From Paralcaligenes ureilyticus (GTDB lineage Bacteria; Pseudomonadota; Gammaproteobacteria; Burkholderiales; Burkholderiaceae_B), in contig NZ_SMAJ01000002.1 in the NCBI RefSeq assembly GCF_004346225.1, positions 62,001 through 126,000 on the forward strand: 64,000 bases of DNA, in the 5' to 3' direction. Every line of letters starts with the position of its first letter. The stretch's first letter is position 1. The notes below the pieces were generated by a model. That model was not told where the DNA came from and did no database searches. It was given only the letters and a program-made list of their open reading frames with translations. Positions 33,029 to 42,150 of the stretch are shown piece by piece. Position numbers and translations under genes: made by a program.

Positions 33029-33595
33029 TTATTCTCCATGCATCAAGTGAATCGTTGCCCCACCGCGGATCGGCGCGTATTTATTGAGAAAGGCACCGAA
33101 TCCCCCCGCGACTCCGGTGGTCAGGAACGCCGCCAGCGTGAAGATCAGCGCAGCCTTGCGCAAATCGCGATGTTTGGCAAGGCTGCGGCCGTACTTCCCG
33201 AACACGTAGGCGACCATCGTCATCGCTATCGGGGCGATCCAGGACACGTGTTCTTTCCATTCCATGCCAAAATTGTGCCATCCGCTTGTGGTTGGACTCG
33301 ACAACAACAGCCTTTGAGGGTAGCCCGTCAGATCGACCGTCCCTGCCGGCGCTATAGCGCGGTACCACGGATAGACGATATAAGCGCCTGAAAAAACGGC
33401 CAGCCAGGCCAGCACGACCATACCGATTAGATAGAACCGCAGCAACATCTGATCCCTGTGACTTGGAATTGCAGCTGAACCGGGCGCGGACATTCGAAAC
33501 AATTCGGCAATTGCGCCAGTAAATGCCAGCATGAACAACGCGCCAAAACCCATCCCGTGAAACACGGTCCACAGGTCACGCACACTGATTTCCAT
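33029..33595 (-). CDS. Membrane protein with four to five spans
   Basis: 188 aa. Hydrophobic segments start near residues 15, 65, 125 and 155, and conserved-looking histidines occur (VFHGMGFG, SGWHNFGMEWKEHVSW, TIHLMHGE). Such spaced membrane histidines recall haem-binding proteins but no family is certain. ATG 33595 has AAAAGGAG 7 bases upstream, better than ATG 33646. First gene of the operon that ends in the P-type ATPase. An FNR-type box lies at 33763. Confidence 0.75.
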   Translation of the reverse strand: MEISVRDLWTVFHGMGFGALFMLAFTGAIAELFRMSAPGSAAIPSHRDQMLLRFYLIGMVVLAWLAVFSGAYIVYPWYRAIAPAGTVDLTGYPQRLLLSSPTTSGWHNFGMEWKEHVSWIAPIAMTMVAYVFGKYGRSLAKHRDLRKAALIFTLAAFLTTGVAGGFGAFLNKYAPIRGGATIHLMHGE

Positions 33596-33737
33596 GGTGA
33601 ATCTCCTTTTGAGCAACATCACTGCCGACTGATTAATGACGCGCACGCCGATTAACTTGGCCTCACGGCGAGCTGTAAATTGAGTCGCACGAAATTTGAG
33701 TATGGATGTTGAGATGGCCGGATACCGATGTTTCAGT

Positions 33738-33776
33738 CTACGTCAGCGGCAAACTATGGGAATTGATTTAGCTCAA
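33738..33776 (-). promoter_or_regulatory. FNR-type promoter of the membrane protein/ATPase operon
   Basis: The box at 33763-33776 reads TTGATttagCTCAA on the + strand, one mismatch per side. On the minus strand TAGACT is centred 32 bases from the box centre, the class II spacing. Confidence 0.65.
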
Positions 33777-33798
33777 CATACCGTGCGGCGACAGATGT

Positions 33799-34527
33799 CT
33801 AATCGCAGGAAGCGCCGGCGAGTTCTCGCAGTGCGTCAAGGTTCAGCAACTGAACTTCGCGTTGATGAACGCGTATTAGGCCTTCGCGCCCGAAACGTGA
33901 AAATAGACGGCTGACAGTTTCCAATGTCAAGCCTAGGTAATTACCTATGTCTTCGCGGCTCATCCGTAGGACGAACTGGGTTGATGAATATCCCAAAGCC
34001 GACAGGCGTTGCGACATATTCAATAAAAAGCCCGCCACACGCTGTTCGGAGAGTAACAGCCCCAAAGACATGACCATCTGATGGGAGCGCTGTATTTCCT
34101 TGCTCATTAGCCGCCTGAACTGTTGCTGCAAAATAGGTAAGTGCGGAGCCAGGGCATCCATTTCATCAAGGCGAATTACGCATACTTCAGTATTTTCCAT
34201 GGCAATTGCATGTGACGGCTGCTGTAGCTCAATCAGGCCATCCAGGCCGGCGATTTCGCCAGGCAGCAGAAACCCGGTGATTTGCGCTCGACCGGCAGCA
34301 TCTTCAAGCTGGGTTTTGATGGACCCAGAGCGTATGGCGTACACGGCTTCGACCTTATCGCCCAGATGAAAAAGGGCATCCATTTTCTTTACCTGGATGC
34401 GTTTGGTGATAAGTTGGTCGAGTTTGACGCGTTGCTCGCGCGACATGCCTAGAGGCAAGCACAGTTCACTTAACGCGCAGGTGGAGCAATGGGTAGAGTC
34501 TGGCGCGACGGAAATGGTTTTTCTCAT
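33799..34527 (-). CDS. fnr: FNR-type oxygen-sensing regulator with Fe-S cysteines
   Basis: 242 aa. The N-terminal cluster HCSTCALSELC gives Cys14, Cys17 and Cys23, and Cys116 (TEVCVI) is the fourth ligand of the oxygen-labile 4Fe-4S cluster. The HTH SREDIGNYLGLTLETVSR carries Glu203, Ser206 and Arg207, which read TTGAT half sites. It is the only one of four Crp/Fnr proteins in the window with the cysteine set, so it is the likely master regulator of the many TTGAT-N4-ATCAA boxes around it. Also named Anr or Btr in relatives. Confidence 0.95.
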   Translation of the reverse strand: MRKTISVAPDSTHCSTCALSELCLPLGMSREQRVKLDQLITKRIQVKKMDALFHLGDKVEAVYAIRSGSIKTQLEDAAGRAQITGFLLPGEIAGLDGLIELQQPSHAIAMENTEVCVIRLDEMDALAPHLPILQQQFRRLMSKEIQRSHQMVMSLGLLLSEQRVAGFLLNMSQRLSALGYSSTQFVLRMSREDIGNYLGLTLETVSRLFSRFGREGLIRVHQREVQLLNLDALRELAGASCD

Positions 34528-34724
34528 GCCGTCCTGAGCCGTAGATTTGACTTGGTGATTATAAGTACAACTTCAGTTCAATTACGGACTCCTTTGCCGT
34601 CCAATTCAAGTAACGATACAATTGGTAACTTATACCGTGACGAAGCCGTCTTAATCCGGGTCCTGTTCTGTGAATGAGCCGCCGCATACGAAGTATGGGG
34701 AGGCAATCTGGAATTTGTGGTTTG

Positions 34725-35564
34725 TTAATGTGAAAACAAGGTGGGCACGGTCATCGATTGGAGCAGGGTTTTCGAGGTTCCGCCCAATATCCACTCGCGT
34801 ACCCGGCTACGGTTATAGATGCCCATGACGACCAAATCGCAGCCATAGTCGGCTGCCGCGTTAAGTATGCAGTTCCCGACACCCACATCCCCGCTCTGCG
34901 CGTGAACTTCTTTGGGCTGCGGGAAACCGTGTATGGAACAGTAGGCCAATAGATCATCAGTTTCGATGTCGCGCGAGCGCAACATTTCGGGTTGAGGATC
35001 AACGGTAAGGATAGTTAGTTCCGAGGCTTGTTGGATAATCGGAGCTGCGTCGGCCAGAGCCCGGGCGGCGCGGCGACCATAGTCCCAGCAAAATAGCACG
35101 TGCTGGCCGACAGGGCGCTGTATATCTCCGGCATAGGGAATCATCAAGACGGGCCGTCCTGCCGACGTAATGACCGACTCGGCGATATTCGATGGTATTG
35201 TCCATGTCGATTCGACATTGTCGGTTTGGCTCATTATCAGCAGATCGCAAGCGCGCGCGTGAAGGGCCAGAACCTCCTCGATGGGGCCTTTGGGCATTCG
35301 GCATTGGGCCTTGATACCCGCCAGTGCTGCCTGCTTCAGGAAACGTTCTTTTGTTTCGATTCTTTCTTGTGCAATCTGTTCGAGCAGCGTAGCCAGGATC
35401 TGTGCCGCTGCCCCCCCGTCGCCATACATATATTGAGGCGTTGGCGGGTCGGTGCAAACTCCGATCAGCTCGGCCTTGTGGTGTGCTGCCAGTTGGATTG
35501 CTGCTTGTATGCGGCGTGTCCGGTTGGCGTCGTTGGTCAGGTCAAGTGCAATACGTCCGAGCAT
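34725..35564 (-). CDS. Tandem universal stress protein
   Basis: 279 aa with two USP-like halves. The C-terminal half ends in the nucleotide-binding type motif VVMGIYNRSRVREWILGGTSKTLL. The N-terminal half (LGRIALDLTNDANRTRR) is degenerate. USPs of this kind help survival under energy and oxygen limitation. A perfect FNR box lies 69 bases upstream of the start. Single-gene unit. Cytosolic. Confidence 0.88.
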   Translation of the reverse strand: MLGRIALDLTNDANRTRRIQAAIQLAAHHKAELIGVCTDPPTPQYMYGDGGAAAQILATLLEQIAQERIETKERFLKQAALAGIKAQCRMPKGPIEEVLALHARACDLLIMSQTDNVESTWTIPSNIAESVITSAGRPVLMIPYAGDIQRPVGQHVLFCWDYGRRAARALADAAPIIQQASELTILTVDPQPEMLRSRDIETDDLLAYCSIHGFPQPKEVHAQSGDVGVGNCILNAAADYGCDLVVMGIYNRSRVREWILGGTSKTLLQSMTVPTLFSH

Positions 35565-35604
35565 GGCGATCTCCTGTGGTTAAGCAACTACATATCGATG
35601 CCTC

Positions 35605-35646
35605 AATTTATGCCAATGCTGAACTATAAGATTTGATTTGGATCAA
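35605..35646 (-). promoter_or_regulatory. FNR promoter of the tandem usp gene
   Basis: A perfect TTGATttggATCAA box lies at 35633-35646. On the minus strand TAAATT is centred 32 bases from the box centre. Confidence 0.85.
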
Positions 35647-35719
35647 GATGTAGGCGGATCTTTCGGCGCACGCTGTTATCGATGATGCAATTGCGTATTT
35701 GCTAGGCCTGCAACCAGTC

Positions 35720-35824
35720 AGCGGTTTTAATCAGTTGATGCTGGGCGGTGTGGCCGAAACGTTTAACAGGCAATCGGCAAGGCCCGTGTCATTGGTTCCG
35801 CAAAAGGCAGGTGCGGCAAATTAA
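35720..35824 (+). pseudogene. Relic of the C-terminal end of a universal stress protein gene
   Basis: This 34-codon segment plus TAA stop matches the end of the usp gene at 46887-47360: SGFNQLMLGGVAETFNRQ against SGFKRLMLGSVAEAFIRQ, then SARPVSLVPQKA against STRPVLLIPQKA. Nucleotide identity is obvious and the frame is intact, but nothing upstream encodes the rest of the protein and no start is present. It lies on the opposite strand to the neighbouring usp and adh genes, so it marks a past duplication or deletion. Confidence 0.8.
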
Positions 35825-35884
35825 AATAAATACGCTAAAGATTGCATGACCGGTCACGATCCGCTTACCTGCGAAGCCGATGGC

Positions 35885-36937
35885 TTACGCGGACTGATGC
35901 CAATCTGAGTCAGTAGGTCTTATCGCCAACACGGCTGCCCCCTGTAATCCACCGGAGCGCAAGCTGGCCAAAGCTTCGTTTGCCTTTTCCAGTGAAAAAA
36001 TAGTGATTTTCGTCCGAATGTGAATCTTCTGCGCCAAATTAAGGAATTCGAGACCATCCTCACGCGTAAGGTTGGCAACTGAACGGATTGTTCGCTCTCC
36101 CCAAAGGTCGGCATAAGGGAAGGTGGGAATATCGCTCATATGGATTCCTGCGCATATTACACATCCCCCTTTTTTTACTTGTCGCAGGGCGAGCGGCACC
36201 AACGGGCCAGCGGACGCAAAAAGCAGGGCCGCATCAAGCGCTACCGGCGCCGGTTTGTCCGATCCCCCGGCCCACGCTGCCCCGAAGTGAAGGGCGAATT
36301 GCTGGCTTTTCGTATCGCCGGGCCGTGTGAAAGCGTAAAACACGCGCCCCTGAGAGCGCAGCACCTGTGCGACGATATGGGCTGCGGCGCCAAACCCGTA
36401 GAGACCGATTCGTTTTGCCTCGCCCGCGAATCGAAGTGCGCGATAGCCAATCAGGCCGGCGCACATAAGAGGCGCTAATTCCATCGCAGAGGGCGTGTTC
36501 GGGGATTCGTCCGCCAGGACAAAGCAATAGCGGGCGTCTGCCACAGTGTATTCGGCGTAGCCGCCATTGATCTGATAGCCGGTGAAGCGAGCCGAGTCGC
36601 AAAGATTCTCTTGTCCACTTGAACAAAAATCACATTTACCGCAAGCCCAGCCCAGCCAGGGGACTCCTACTCGTTGATTGACCGTCAAGCCCTTAACACC
36701 AGGCCCGAGCGCGGAAATACGGCCGATGATTTCGTGGCCGGGGATGATTGGAAGAGCGGGATTGGGCAGTTCTCCATCGACAAGGTGCACGTCGGTCCGG
36801 CAGACGCCGCAAGCTTCCACTTGGATCTGGACTTGATTGATCCCTGGCACAGGGCGCGGTAGTTGTTCAATTTGGAGCTCATCGCCAAGACGATGGAGAA
36901 CCATTGCGCGCATTGTCGTAGAAGTCAAATCATGCAT
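35885..36937 (-). CDS. Zinc-dependent alcohol dehydrogenase, AdhP-like
   Basis: 350 aa MDR enzyme. Catalytic zinc residues are in GVCRTDVH and GHEIIG; the structural zinc loop is CGKCDFCSSGQENLC; the cofactor motif is GLYGFGAAAHI. It is of the class that uses ethanol and similar alcohols with NAD. It follows the patatin gene by 7 bases on the minus strand and probably shares its transcript. It differs clearly from the ADH at 21671, so it is not a recent duplicate. Confidence 0.9.
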   Translation of the reverse strand: MHDLTSTTMRAMVLHRLGDELQIEQLPRPVPGINQVQIQVEACGVCRTDVHLVDGELPNPALPIIPGHEIIGRISALGPGVKGLTVNQRVGVPWLGWACGKCDFCSSGQENLCDSARFTGYQINGGYAEYTVADARYCFVLADESPNTPSAMELAPLMCAGLIGYRALRFAGEAKRIGLYGFGAAAHIVAQVLRSQGRVFYAFTRPGDTKSQQFALHFGAAWAGGSDKPAPVALDAALLFASAGPLVPLALRQVKKGGCVICAGIHMSDIPTFPYADLWGERTIRSVANLTREDGLEFLNLAQKIHIRTKITIFSLEKANEALASLRSGGLQGAAVLAIRPTDSDWHQSA

Positions 36938-36944
36938 GACGGAC

Positions 36945-37859
36945 CTAAAAACCTGAGAGTTCCAATCCTTTTAGCGCCGGGAGGCACGATTCAACCGACC
37001 GGCGGCCCGCCTCGATAGCCTCTTGTGCCTGATGGAAATCCAGTAAGCCAAAGTGAGCGAGCTTCGGAGTTATGATTATGTCCGGCGGCTCGCCCGCCAT
37101 CCGGCTACGGGTAATACGCACTTGCATAATGTTTAGGCTTGACGCCACGACATCGAGCATTCGCGGTAGGCGTTGTTCGTTTTTATCTTCATCGGATAGA
37201 AGAGATCCGAATCCTGATCTCATTTTTCGTACCCATTCGTAGCCAGGGGAGTCCGCTTGGGCTGCCGCAGCAGAGTCCCGCACCAAATGCCGGGCTAGTG
37301 TGTCGGAACTCAGGTCAACAGCGATCAGAATATCCGCGCCCATTGCGCGGGCAAGTGAAACAGGTACAGGGTTTACCAATCCACCATCGACCAGCAGTTG
37401 TCCTGCATGCCAGACCGGTGAAAATAGCCCCGGCAAGGCAATGGAGGCTCGTATCGCGTCCAGCGTGGGTCCGCTTCGTAACCATACTTCGGCGCCTGTG
37501 TGCAAAGCGGTCGCAACGGCCCCAAAAGGAACCTTCAAGTCTTCGATGGAGCAATCAATGAAATCCTGGCGGAAAAATTCCATTAAACGTTCGCCTTTTA
37601 ACATACCGCCATTTAGCGCGATATCCATAAACGAAATAACGTTTTTAATGGTGAGTCCGACAGCCCATTCTTTGAAGCGGTCAATCTTGCCTACTGAATA
37701 TACGGCTCCGACAAGGGCGCCGATTGAGGTGCCGCATACGATGTCGGGCCGGATTCCATATTCTTCAAGCGCCAGTATGACTCCTATATGAGCCCAACCA
37801 CGCGCTGCTCCGCCACCAAGGGCCAAGCCAATCGAGGGCCTGGAATTGAGCTTCACCAT
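36945..37859 (-). CDS. Patatin-like phospholipase, RssA type
   Basis: 304 aa. The oxyanion loop is GLALGGGAARGWAHIG, the nucleophile elbow GTSIG, and the catalytic Asp lies in DGGLVNPVP. It is a cytosolic acyl hydrolase of the RssA/NTE group. ATG 37859 has AAGGAG 8 bases upstream and starts right before the family match, better than ATG 37925. First gene of a two-gene unit with adh. An FNR-type box lies about 218 bases upstream. Confidence 0.9.
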   Translation of the reverse strand: MVKLNSRPSIGLALGGGAARGWAHIGVILALEEYGIRPDIVCGTSIGALVGAVYSVGKIDRFKEWAVGLTIKNVISFMDIALNGGMLKGERLMEFFRQDFIDCSIEDLKVPFGAVATALHTGAEVWLRSGPTLDAIRASIALPGLFSPVWHAGQLLVDGGLVNPVPVSLARAMGADILIAVDLSSDTLARHLVRDSAAAAQADSPGYEWVRKMRSGFGSLLSDEDKNEQRLPRMLDVVASSLNIMQVRITRSRMAGEPPDIIITPKLAHFGLLDFHQAQEAIEAGRRSVESCLPALKGLELSGF

Positions 37860-38076
37860 ACGATAGGCTCCTTTTAGCCTACACGGAAATTCTTGCCGAA
37901 AATCCAGGCTCGAATGCCGATGCAAAAAACTTATTCGTCCAAAACAATGTCCTGCCTATATCAACCCGTTCGCCCAGCCAACCATCGGACGTAGCAGGTC
38001 GGATTCGTATACCGGATCAATTCTAGGCGTAAATCGGTATGGGTACGCACGCGGAGCCCCGATGATTTCAGTCATC

Positions 38077-38118
38077 TTGATCTGCGTCAAATAACATCCA
38101 GCGATTGCGGCAGATAAT
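38077..38118. promoter_or_regulatory. FNR-type box between the patatin and polX genes
   Basis: The box is TTGATctgcGTCAA at 38077-38090. On the + strand GATAAT (38113-38118) is at exact class II spacing, pointing into the end of polX as antisense. On the minus strand TAGAAT (complement of 38020-38025) is 61 bases away, a class I arrangement toward the patatin gene. Confidence 0.65.
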
Positions 38119-38122
38119 GAAA

Positions 38123-39847
38123 TTATTTTCCAGAATGTGAAATGGAAAGAAGCAATTGAGCAATTGATAGAGTATTCAACACGTCTTTCTTTTCCAGCCA
38201 TCCTCGTCGAGCCTGACCGATGCCGAACCGCAGATTGTCAAAATCGAAGATGCTATGCGCATCTGAATTCACGCTGATCAAGACACCTTCACTTTTGGCC
38301 ATCATGCAGTAAGTATCGGTCAGGTCAAGGCGACTTGGTTGAGCGTTTAATTCTAAAAAGCAACCCCGCTGCCTAGCATGAAGGATGATCTGTTGCATAT
38401 CGACATCGTAAGGTTCCCGTTCAAGAATCAAGCGTCCTGATGGGTGAGCCAGCAAAGTAAAGCAAGGGTGATCCATCGCTCGCAAGATACGCTTGGTTTG
38501 CCGCTCTCTGGACAATCCGAATTTGCTGTGAACTGCAGCGACGACAATATCCAGGCGCTCAAGAATGCTATCGGGCAAATCGAGGGTGCCATCCTCATTG
38601 ATTTCGACTTCGCAGCCCTTTAACAGCTTAAGGCCCAACTCTGTGTTCAGTTGGTCAATTTCATCCATCTGCCTTGTCAGGCCTTCGGCATTCAAACCAT
38701 GCGCCACAGTCAAGCTGCGTGAATGATCGGTGATGGCGAGATAAGATAATCCACGTTTTTTTGCTTCGATCGCCATTTCGCGTAAGCTGTTTCGCCCATT
38801 CGATGCTTTGGTGTGCGAATGCAAATCCCCGGCTAGATCCGCCAAGTGAATCAGTTGCGGCAATTTTCCTGACTGAGCTGCGGCGAATTCGCCGCGATTT
38901 TCGCGCAGCTCCGGTTCGATATATGGCAATCCAACCGCCTGGAACACTGCAGCTTCGGTCTCGGACGCAATACGCCGCGTCCCGGAGAACACACCGTATT
39001 CGTTCATCTTTAATCCCCGCTTCTGGGCTAGCGTTCGCACCGCAATACTGTGTGATTTGGATCCAGTGAAATAATGTAGCGCAGCGCCAAAACTGTCGTT
39101 TGACACAACTCGCAAATCCACTTGCATTCCTTGGCGCAGTACGACGCTGGCGCGTGTTATCCCTTGTGTCAGAATCTGTGTAACTCCTTCAAATTTGACG
39201 AACCGCTGAATTATCAAGCGTGGACGAGACGAGCTGATCAGAATATCCAGGTCACCGACGGTTTCCTGCCTGCGGCGGATACTGCCTGCAATCTCGATTT
39301 TTTTGATGTCCCCTGGCGCTCGTAAATACTCTAAGAGTGAGCCGGCTATCGATTCGGCTAGATCCAATCGATAGCGCTTCTTCTTTGACTGTTGCGTTCG
39401 GAGAGCCTCCAGGATACGTTGCTCGGCGCGTACGCCAAATCCTGGGATGTTTCTAATCTGGCCATTGTGAGCGGAACTGTATAGTTGGTCCAATGTTCGG
39501 ATATTGCGTTGCCGGTACAGTGTATTAACGCGCTTGGGCCCCAGTCCGGGCACTGTCAGCAATTCGTGAACCGACGGTGGAAACTGGCGGTGCAACTGTT
39601 CGCGCAGGGCGCATGTTCCGGTTGTGACTATTTCGACGATTTTCCCGGCCAAGTCGACGCCGATGCCTGGCAAATCCGTCAGGTCGCGTTTTTCTGCCAC
39701 CATAGTCTGTACGCTGGATGTCAGCGCATTCAGAGTTCTTGCGGCATTGCGATAGGCTCGGACCCGAAACGGGTTGTCACTCTTGATTTCAAGCAAATCG
39801 GCGATCTGATTAAAAATGGTTGCCACATCTGCATTATGGATAAGCAT
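38123..39847 (-). CDS. polX: DNA polymerase/3'-5' exonuclease PolX
   Basis: 574 aa. An N-terminal helix-hairpin-helix/Pol beta region (DLPGIGVDLAGKIVEI; VPGLGPKRVNTLY) leads to the polymerase core (GSIRRRQETVGDLDILI) and a C-terminal PHP phosphoesterase domain (DLHSHTKASNGRNSL; SDAHSIFDFDNLRFG). It works in gap-filling DNA repair. ATG 39847 has AAGGAA 7 bases upstream; upstream in-frame starts add no conserved residues. It lies within the oxygen-regulated island but shows no FNR box of its own; a CRP-like palindrome lies at 39951. Confidence 0.92.
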   Translation of the reverse strand: MLIHNADVATIFNQIADLLEIKSDNPFRVRAYRNAARTLNALTSSVQTMVAEKRDLTDLPGIGVDLAGKIVEIVTTGTCALREQLHRQFPPSVHELLTVPGLGPKRVNTLYRQRNIRTLDQLYSSAHNGQIRNIPGFGVRAEQRILEALRTQQSKKKRYRLDLAESIAGSLLEYLRAPGDIKKIEIAGSIRRRQETVGDLDILISSSRPRLIIQRFVKFEGVTQILTQGITRASVVLRQGMQVDLRVVSNDSFGAALHYFTGSKSHSIAVRTLAQKRGLKMNEYGVFSGTRRIASETEAAVFQAVGLPYIEPELRENRGEFAAAQSGKLPQLIHLADLAGDLHSHTKASNGRNSLREMAIEAKKRGLSYLAITDHSRSLTVAHGLNAEGLTRQMDEIDQLNTELGLKLLKGCEVEINEDGTLDLPDSILERLDIVVAAVHSKFGLSRERQTKRILRAMDHPCFTLLAHPSGRLILEREPYDVDMQQIILHARQRGCFLELNAQPSRLDLTDTYCMMAKSEGVLISVNSDAHSIFDFDNLRFGIGQARRGWLEKKDVLNTLSIAQLLLSISHSGK

Positions 39848-39950
39848 ACGACGTTCCTTTATCAATTGGATAAACGTCCGTCTTCTAGGCGGCATTTCAA
39901 CTGGATTGGCGCGGCGGCAGATATAGCATGCCATATTAGTCATGTTTTAT

Positions 39951-39966
39951 CGTGATTTTTATCACG
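39951..39966. promoter_or_regulatory. CRP-like perfect palindrome
   Basis: CGTGAT-TTTT-ATCACG, a perfect 16-base palindrome with the CRP half-site spacing (TGTGA-N6-TCACA type). It lies in the 382-base region between divergent polX and the acyl-CoA ligase, 104 bases before the polX start. Confidence 0.55.
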
Positions 39967-40082
39967 TTATTAACTGTTTTCGGGAAGCGTTTTTCAATAC
40001 TATGCTTTCCGGCAAGTGACTTGCCAACGGAAATATATAGCCGAGGATTTTGAATCCGTAGTTGCTCTTGTGCGACAGTCAT

Positions 40083-40123
40083 TTGATTTGGATCAATACG
40101 CGTATTTCCGAAGTGACTACGCT
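40083..40123 (+). promoter_or_regulatory. FNR promoter of the acyl-CoA ligase gene
   Basis: A perfect TTGATttggATCAA box lies at 40083-40096, with TACGCT at 40118-40123 as a weak -10 at class II spacing. The rest of the 39848-40229 region shows no gene. Confidence 0.8.
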
Positions 40124-40229
40124 GACTTTAGAGGGTGGATGGCAGTGCTGAAGAACATGCGAACGCCCGCGCCTGTTTGTCGAAACAAACGAAAACTTTT
40201 GGAAGCTGGGAAACGTTCACATAGACACC

Positions 40230-42062
40230 ATGAAAACTGCTATTTCAGCCAGCCTGGAACGTATCACGACGCTTGGAGACCTGTTTGACTGGCGAATCAG
40301 ACAAACGCCGGAGAATGAGGCATACCGCCATTTCAATTCAGAGACAGGGTGCTGGCATTCTCATACCTGGGCGCAGATCGGGGTGCGGGTGAGGGCCTGG
40401 CACAGCGCGCTTGCTGCATCCCGCCTGGCGCCTGGCGCACGGGTTGCCGTGTTGCTGCCAAATGGTTTGGATGCAGTCTGCATTGATCAGGCGAGCCTGG
40501 TTCTGGGCCTGGTCCCGGTGCCGATGCATGCGCTGGACAATCCAGCCAGCATCGCCTACATCGTCAAGGACTGTGATGCATCAATGTTGGTGTTGTCGAC
40601 TCGTGCGCAATGGGAGGCAATTGCCGCAATCGGCGAAGCGATGCCGTTGTTGAAGCTGGTATTGGTCATAGGCGATGAACATTTTGCCAATGATTGCTCG
40701 CCACCTCCTGCTCCAGGAGTCGTGGTTCCATTAGCGACCTGGTTGGTCAATGGTGACTTGCCTAACAGTGCCCCAAGGCCTCCGGTGTCGGGCGGCGCCC
40801 TGGCTGCAATCGTCTATACGTCGGGAACTACCGGCAAGCCTAAGGGGGTCATGCTGACCCATCACAATATACTGTCGAATATCCGGGCAATGATGGCACG
40901 GGTCAACGTGCTTCCGTCCGATGTGTTCCTGTCGATCCTGCCGCTATCGCATACTTTCGAACGTACTGTTGGATATTACCTGCCGATTGCGGCCGGCAGT
41001 TGCGTCGCTTATGTAAGGTCCGTAGCGAAGATTCCAGAAGACATGGCAACGGTCCGGCCGACGATACTGGTTTCGGTGCCGAGAATTTATGAGCGCTCCT
41101 ACTTGAAATTGCAGGAGTCGCTTGCCCAATCCAGCTATTTGATGCGACGTTTGTTCGCGCTTACGCAAACGATAGGCTGGCGACGCTTCTGTCGACGCCA
41201 GCATTTGCCTTGCGATGAGACCCCTCTAGATTGGCTGGATCCGCTGCTGTCTCCTATTTTGCATTTATTGGTGGCGCGCAGGGTGCTGGCGCAGTTCGGC
41301 GGATGCTTGCGTGTGGCCGTGTGCGGCGGGGCACCTTTGTCGCAGGCGGTAGCAGAATGTTTTCTTGCGTTGGGCTTGCCATTGGTGCAGGGCTACGGTA
41401 TGACAGAGACATCACCGGTGGTCTCCTGCAATACGCCTGTCGACAACTGGCCGACCACGGTCGGAAAACCACTGGAAGGCGTCGCGGTACGTATCGGTGA
41501 GAGCAATGAGTTGCAGGTCCTCGGCGGCGGTGTCATGGCAGGGTATTGGAAGCGGCCGGAAGACAGTGCGCAGGCGACGACCGGCGATGGTTGGTTGCGT
41601 ACCGGCGATCAGGCCGTCTTGGAAGGAGGGCGCATTCGCATCATCGGCAGAATCAAGGAGATCATCGTCACGTCAACCGGCGAGAAGATTGCGCCGGCGG
41701 ATCTGGAATTGGCGATCACGGCCGATCCGCTATTCGAGCAAGCGTTCGTGATTGGCGATAACCGACCGTTCATCGCCGCTTTTGTTGTGCTTAGCCGTAG
41801 CGGTTTGGACACACTGTTGCGCCAATTGAAGCTTGACGTTAGCGGTAGCGTCAAGCTGGATTCGGTATTAATGCGGGGTCTCATTCTGGAGAAGATTCAA
41901 TCGGCAAGCAAGCATTTCCCCGGTTATGCGGTGCCGCGTGTTGTACGGGTCGCGACGCAGCCGTGGTCGCTTCAGAACGGCCTGATGACACCCACACTGA
42001 AACTTAAACGCAATGCCTTGCTTGAGCATTTTCATGCTGAAATTGATGATATCTACGCATAA
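40230..42062 (+). CDS. Long-chain fatty acid--CoA ligase (AMP-forming)
   Basis: 610 aa. The ATP loop is YTSGTTGKPKGVMLTHHN, followed by GYGMTETSP and the hinge TGDQAVLEGGRIRIIGRIKEIIVTSTGEKIAP, the form seen in long-chain ligases. It activates fatty acids to acyl-CoA. The ribosome binding site before ATG 40230 is weak. A perfect FNR box lies 134 bases upstream. Alone in its unit; together with the patatin it suggests lipid recycling when oxygen is low. Confidence 0.9.
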   Translation: MKTAISASLERITTLGDLFDWRIRQTPENEAYRHFNSETGCWHSHTWAQIGVRVRAWHSALAASRLAPGARVAVLLPNGLDAVCIDQASLVLGLVPVPMHALDNPASIAYIVKDCDASMLVLSTRAQWEAIAAIGEAMPLLKLVLVIGDEHFANDCSPPPAPGVVVPLATWLVNGDLPNSAPRPPVSGGALAAIVYTSGTTGKPKGVMLTHHNILSNIRAMMARVNVLPSDVFLSILPLSHTFERTVGYYLPIAAGSCVAYVRSVAKIPEDMATVRPTILVSVPRIYERSYLKLQESLAQSSYLMRRLFALTQTIGWRRFCRRQHLPCDETPLDWLDPLLSPILHLLVARRVLAQFGGCLRVAVCGGAPLSQAVAECFLALGLPLVQGYGMTETSPVVSCNTPVDNWPTTVGKPLEGVAVRIGESNELQVLGGGVMAGYWKRPEDSAQATTGDGWLRTGDQAVLEGGRIRIIGRIKEIIVTSTGEKIAPADLELAITADPLFEQAFVIGDNRPFIAAFVVLSRSGLDTLLRQLKLDVSGSVKLDSVLMRGLILEKIQSASKHFPGYAVPRVVRVATQPWSLQNGLMTPTLKLKRNALLEHFHAEIDDIYA

Positions 42063-42150
42063 AGCAAACCTGTCGTCCGATAGCCAAAAACTTTCTCGGT
42101 AAGCCAGTACCTTGTTCAACCCTTCTTAATCAATAGTGTAGTTTTGTACC

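Noticed and set aside
37956-38201. 81-codon frame between the patatin and polX genes
   Set aside because: It overlaps the polX end and the FNR box and has no family match.
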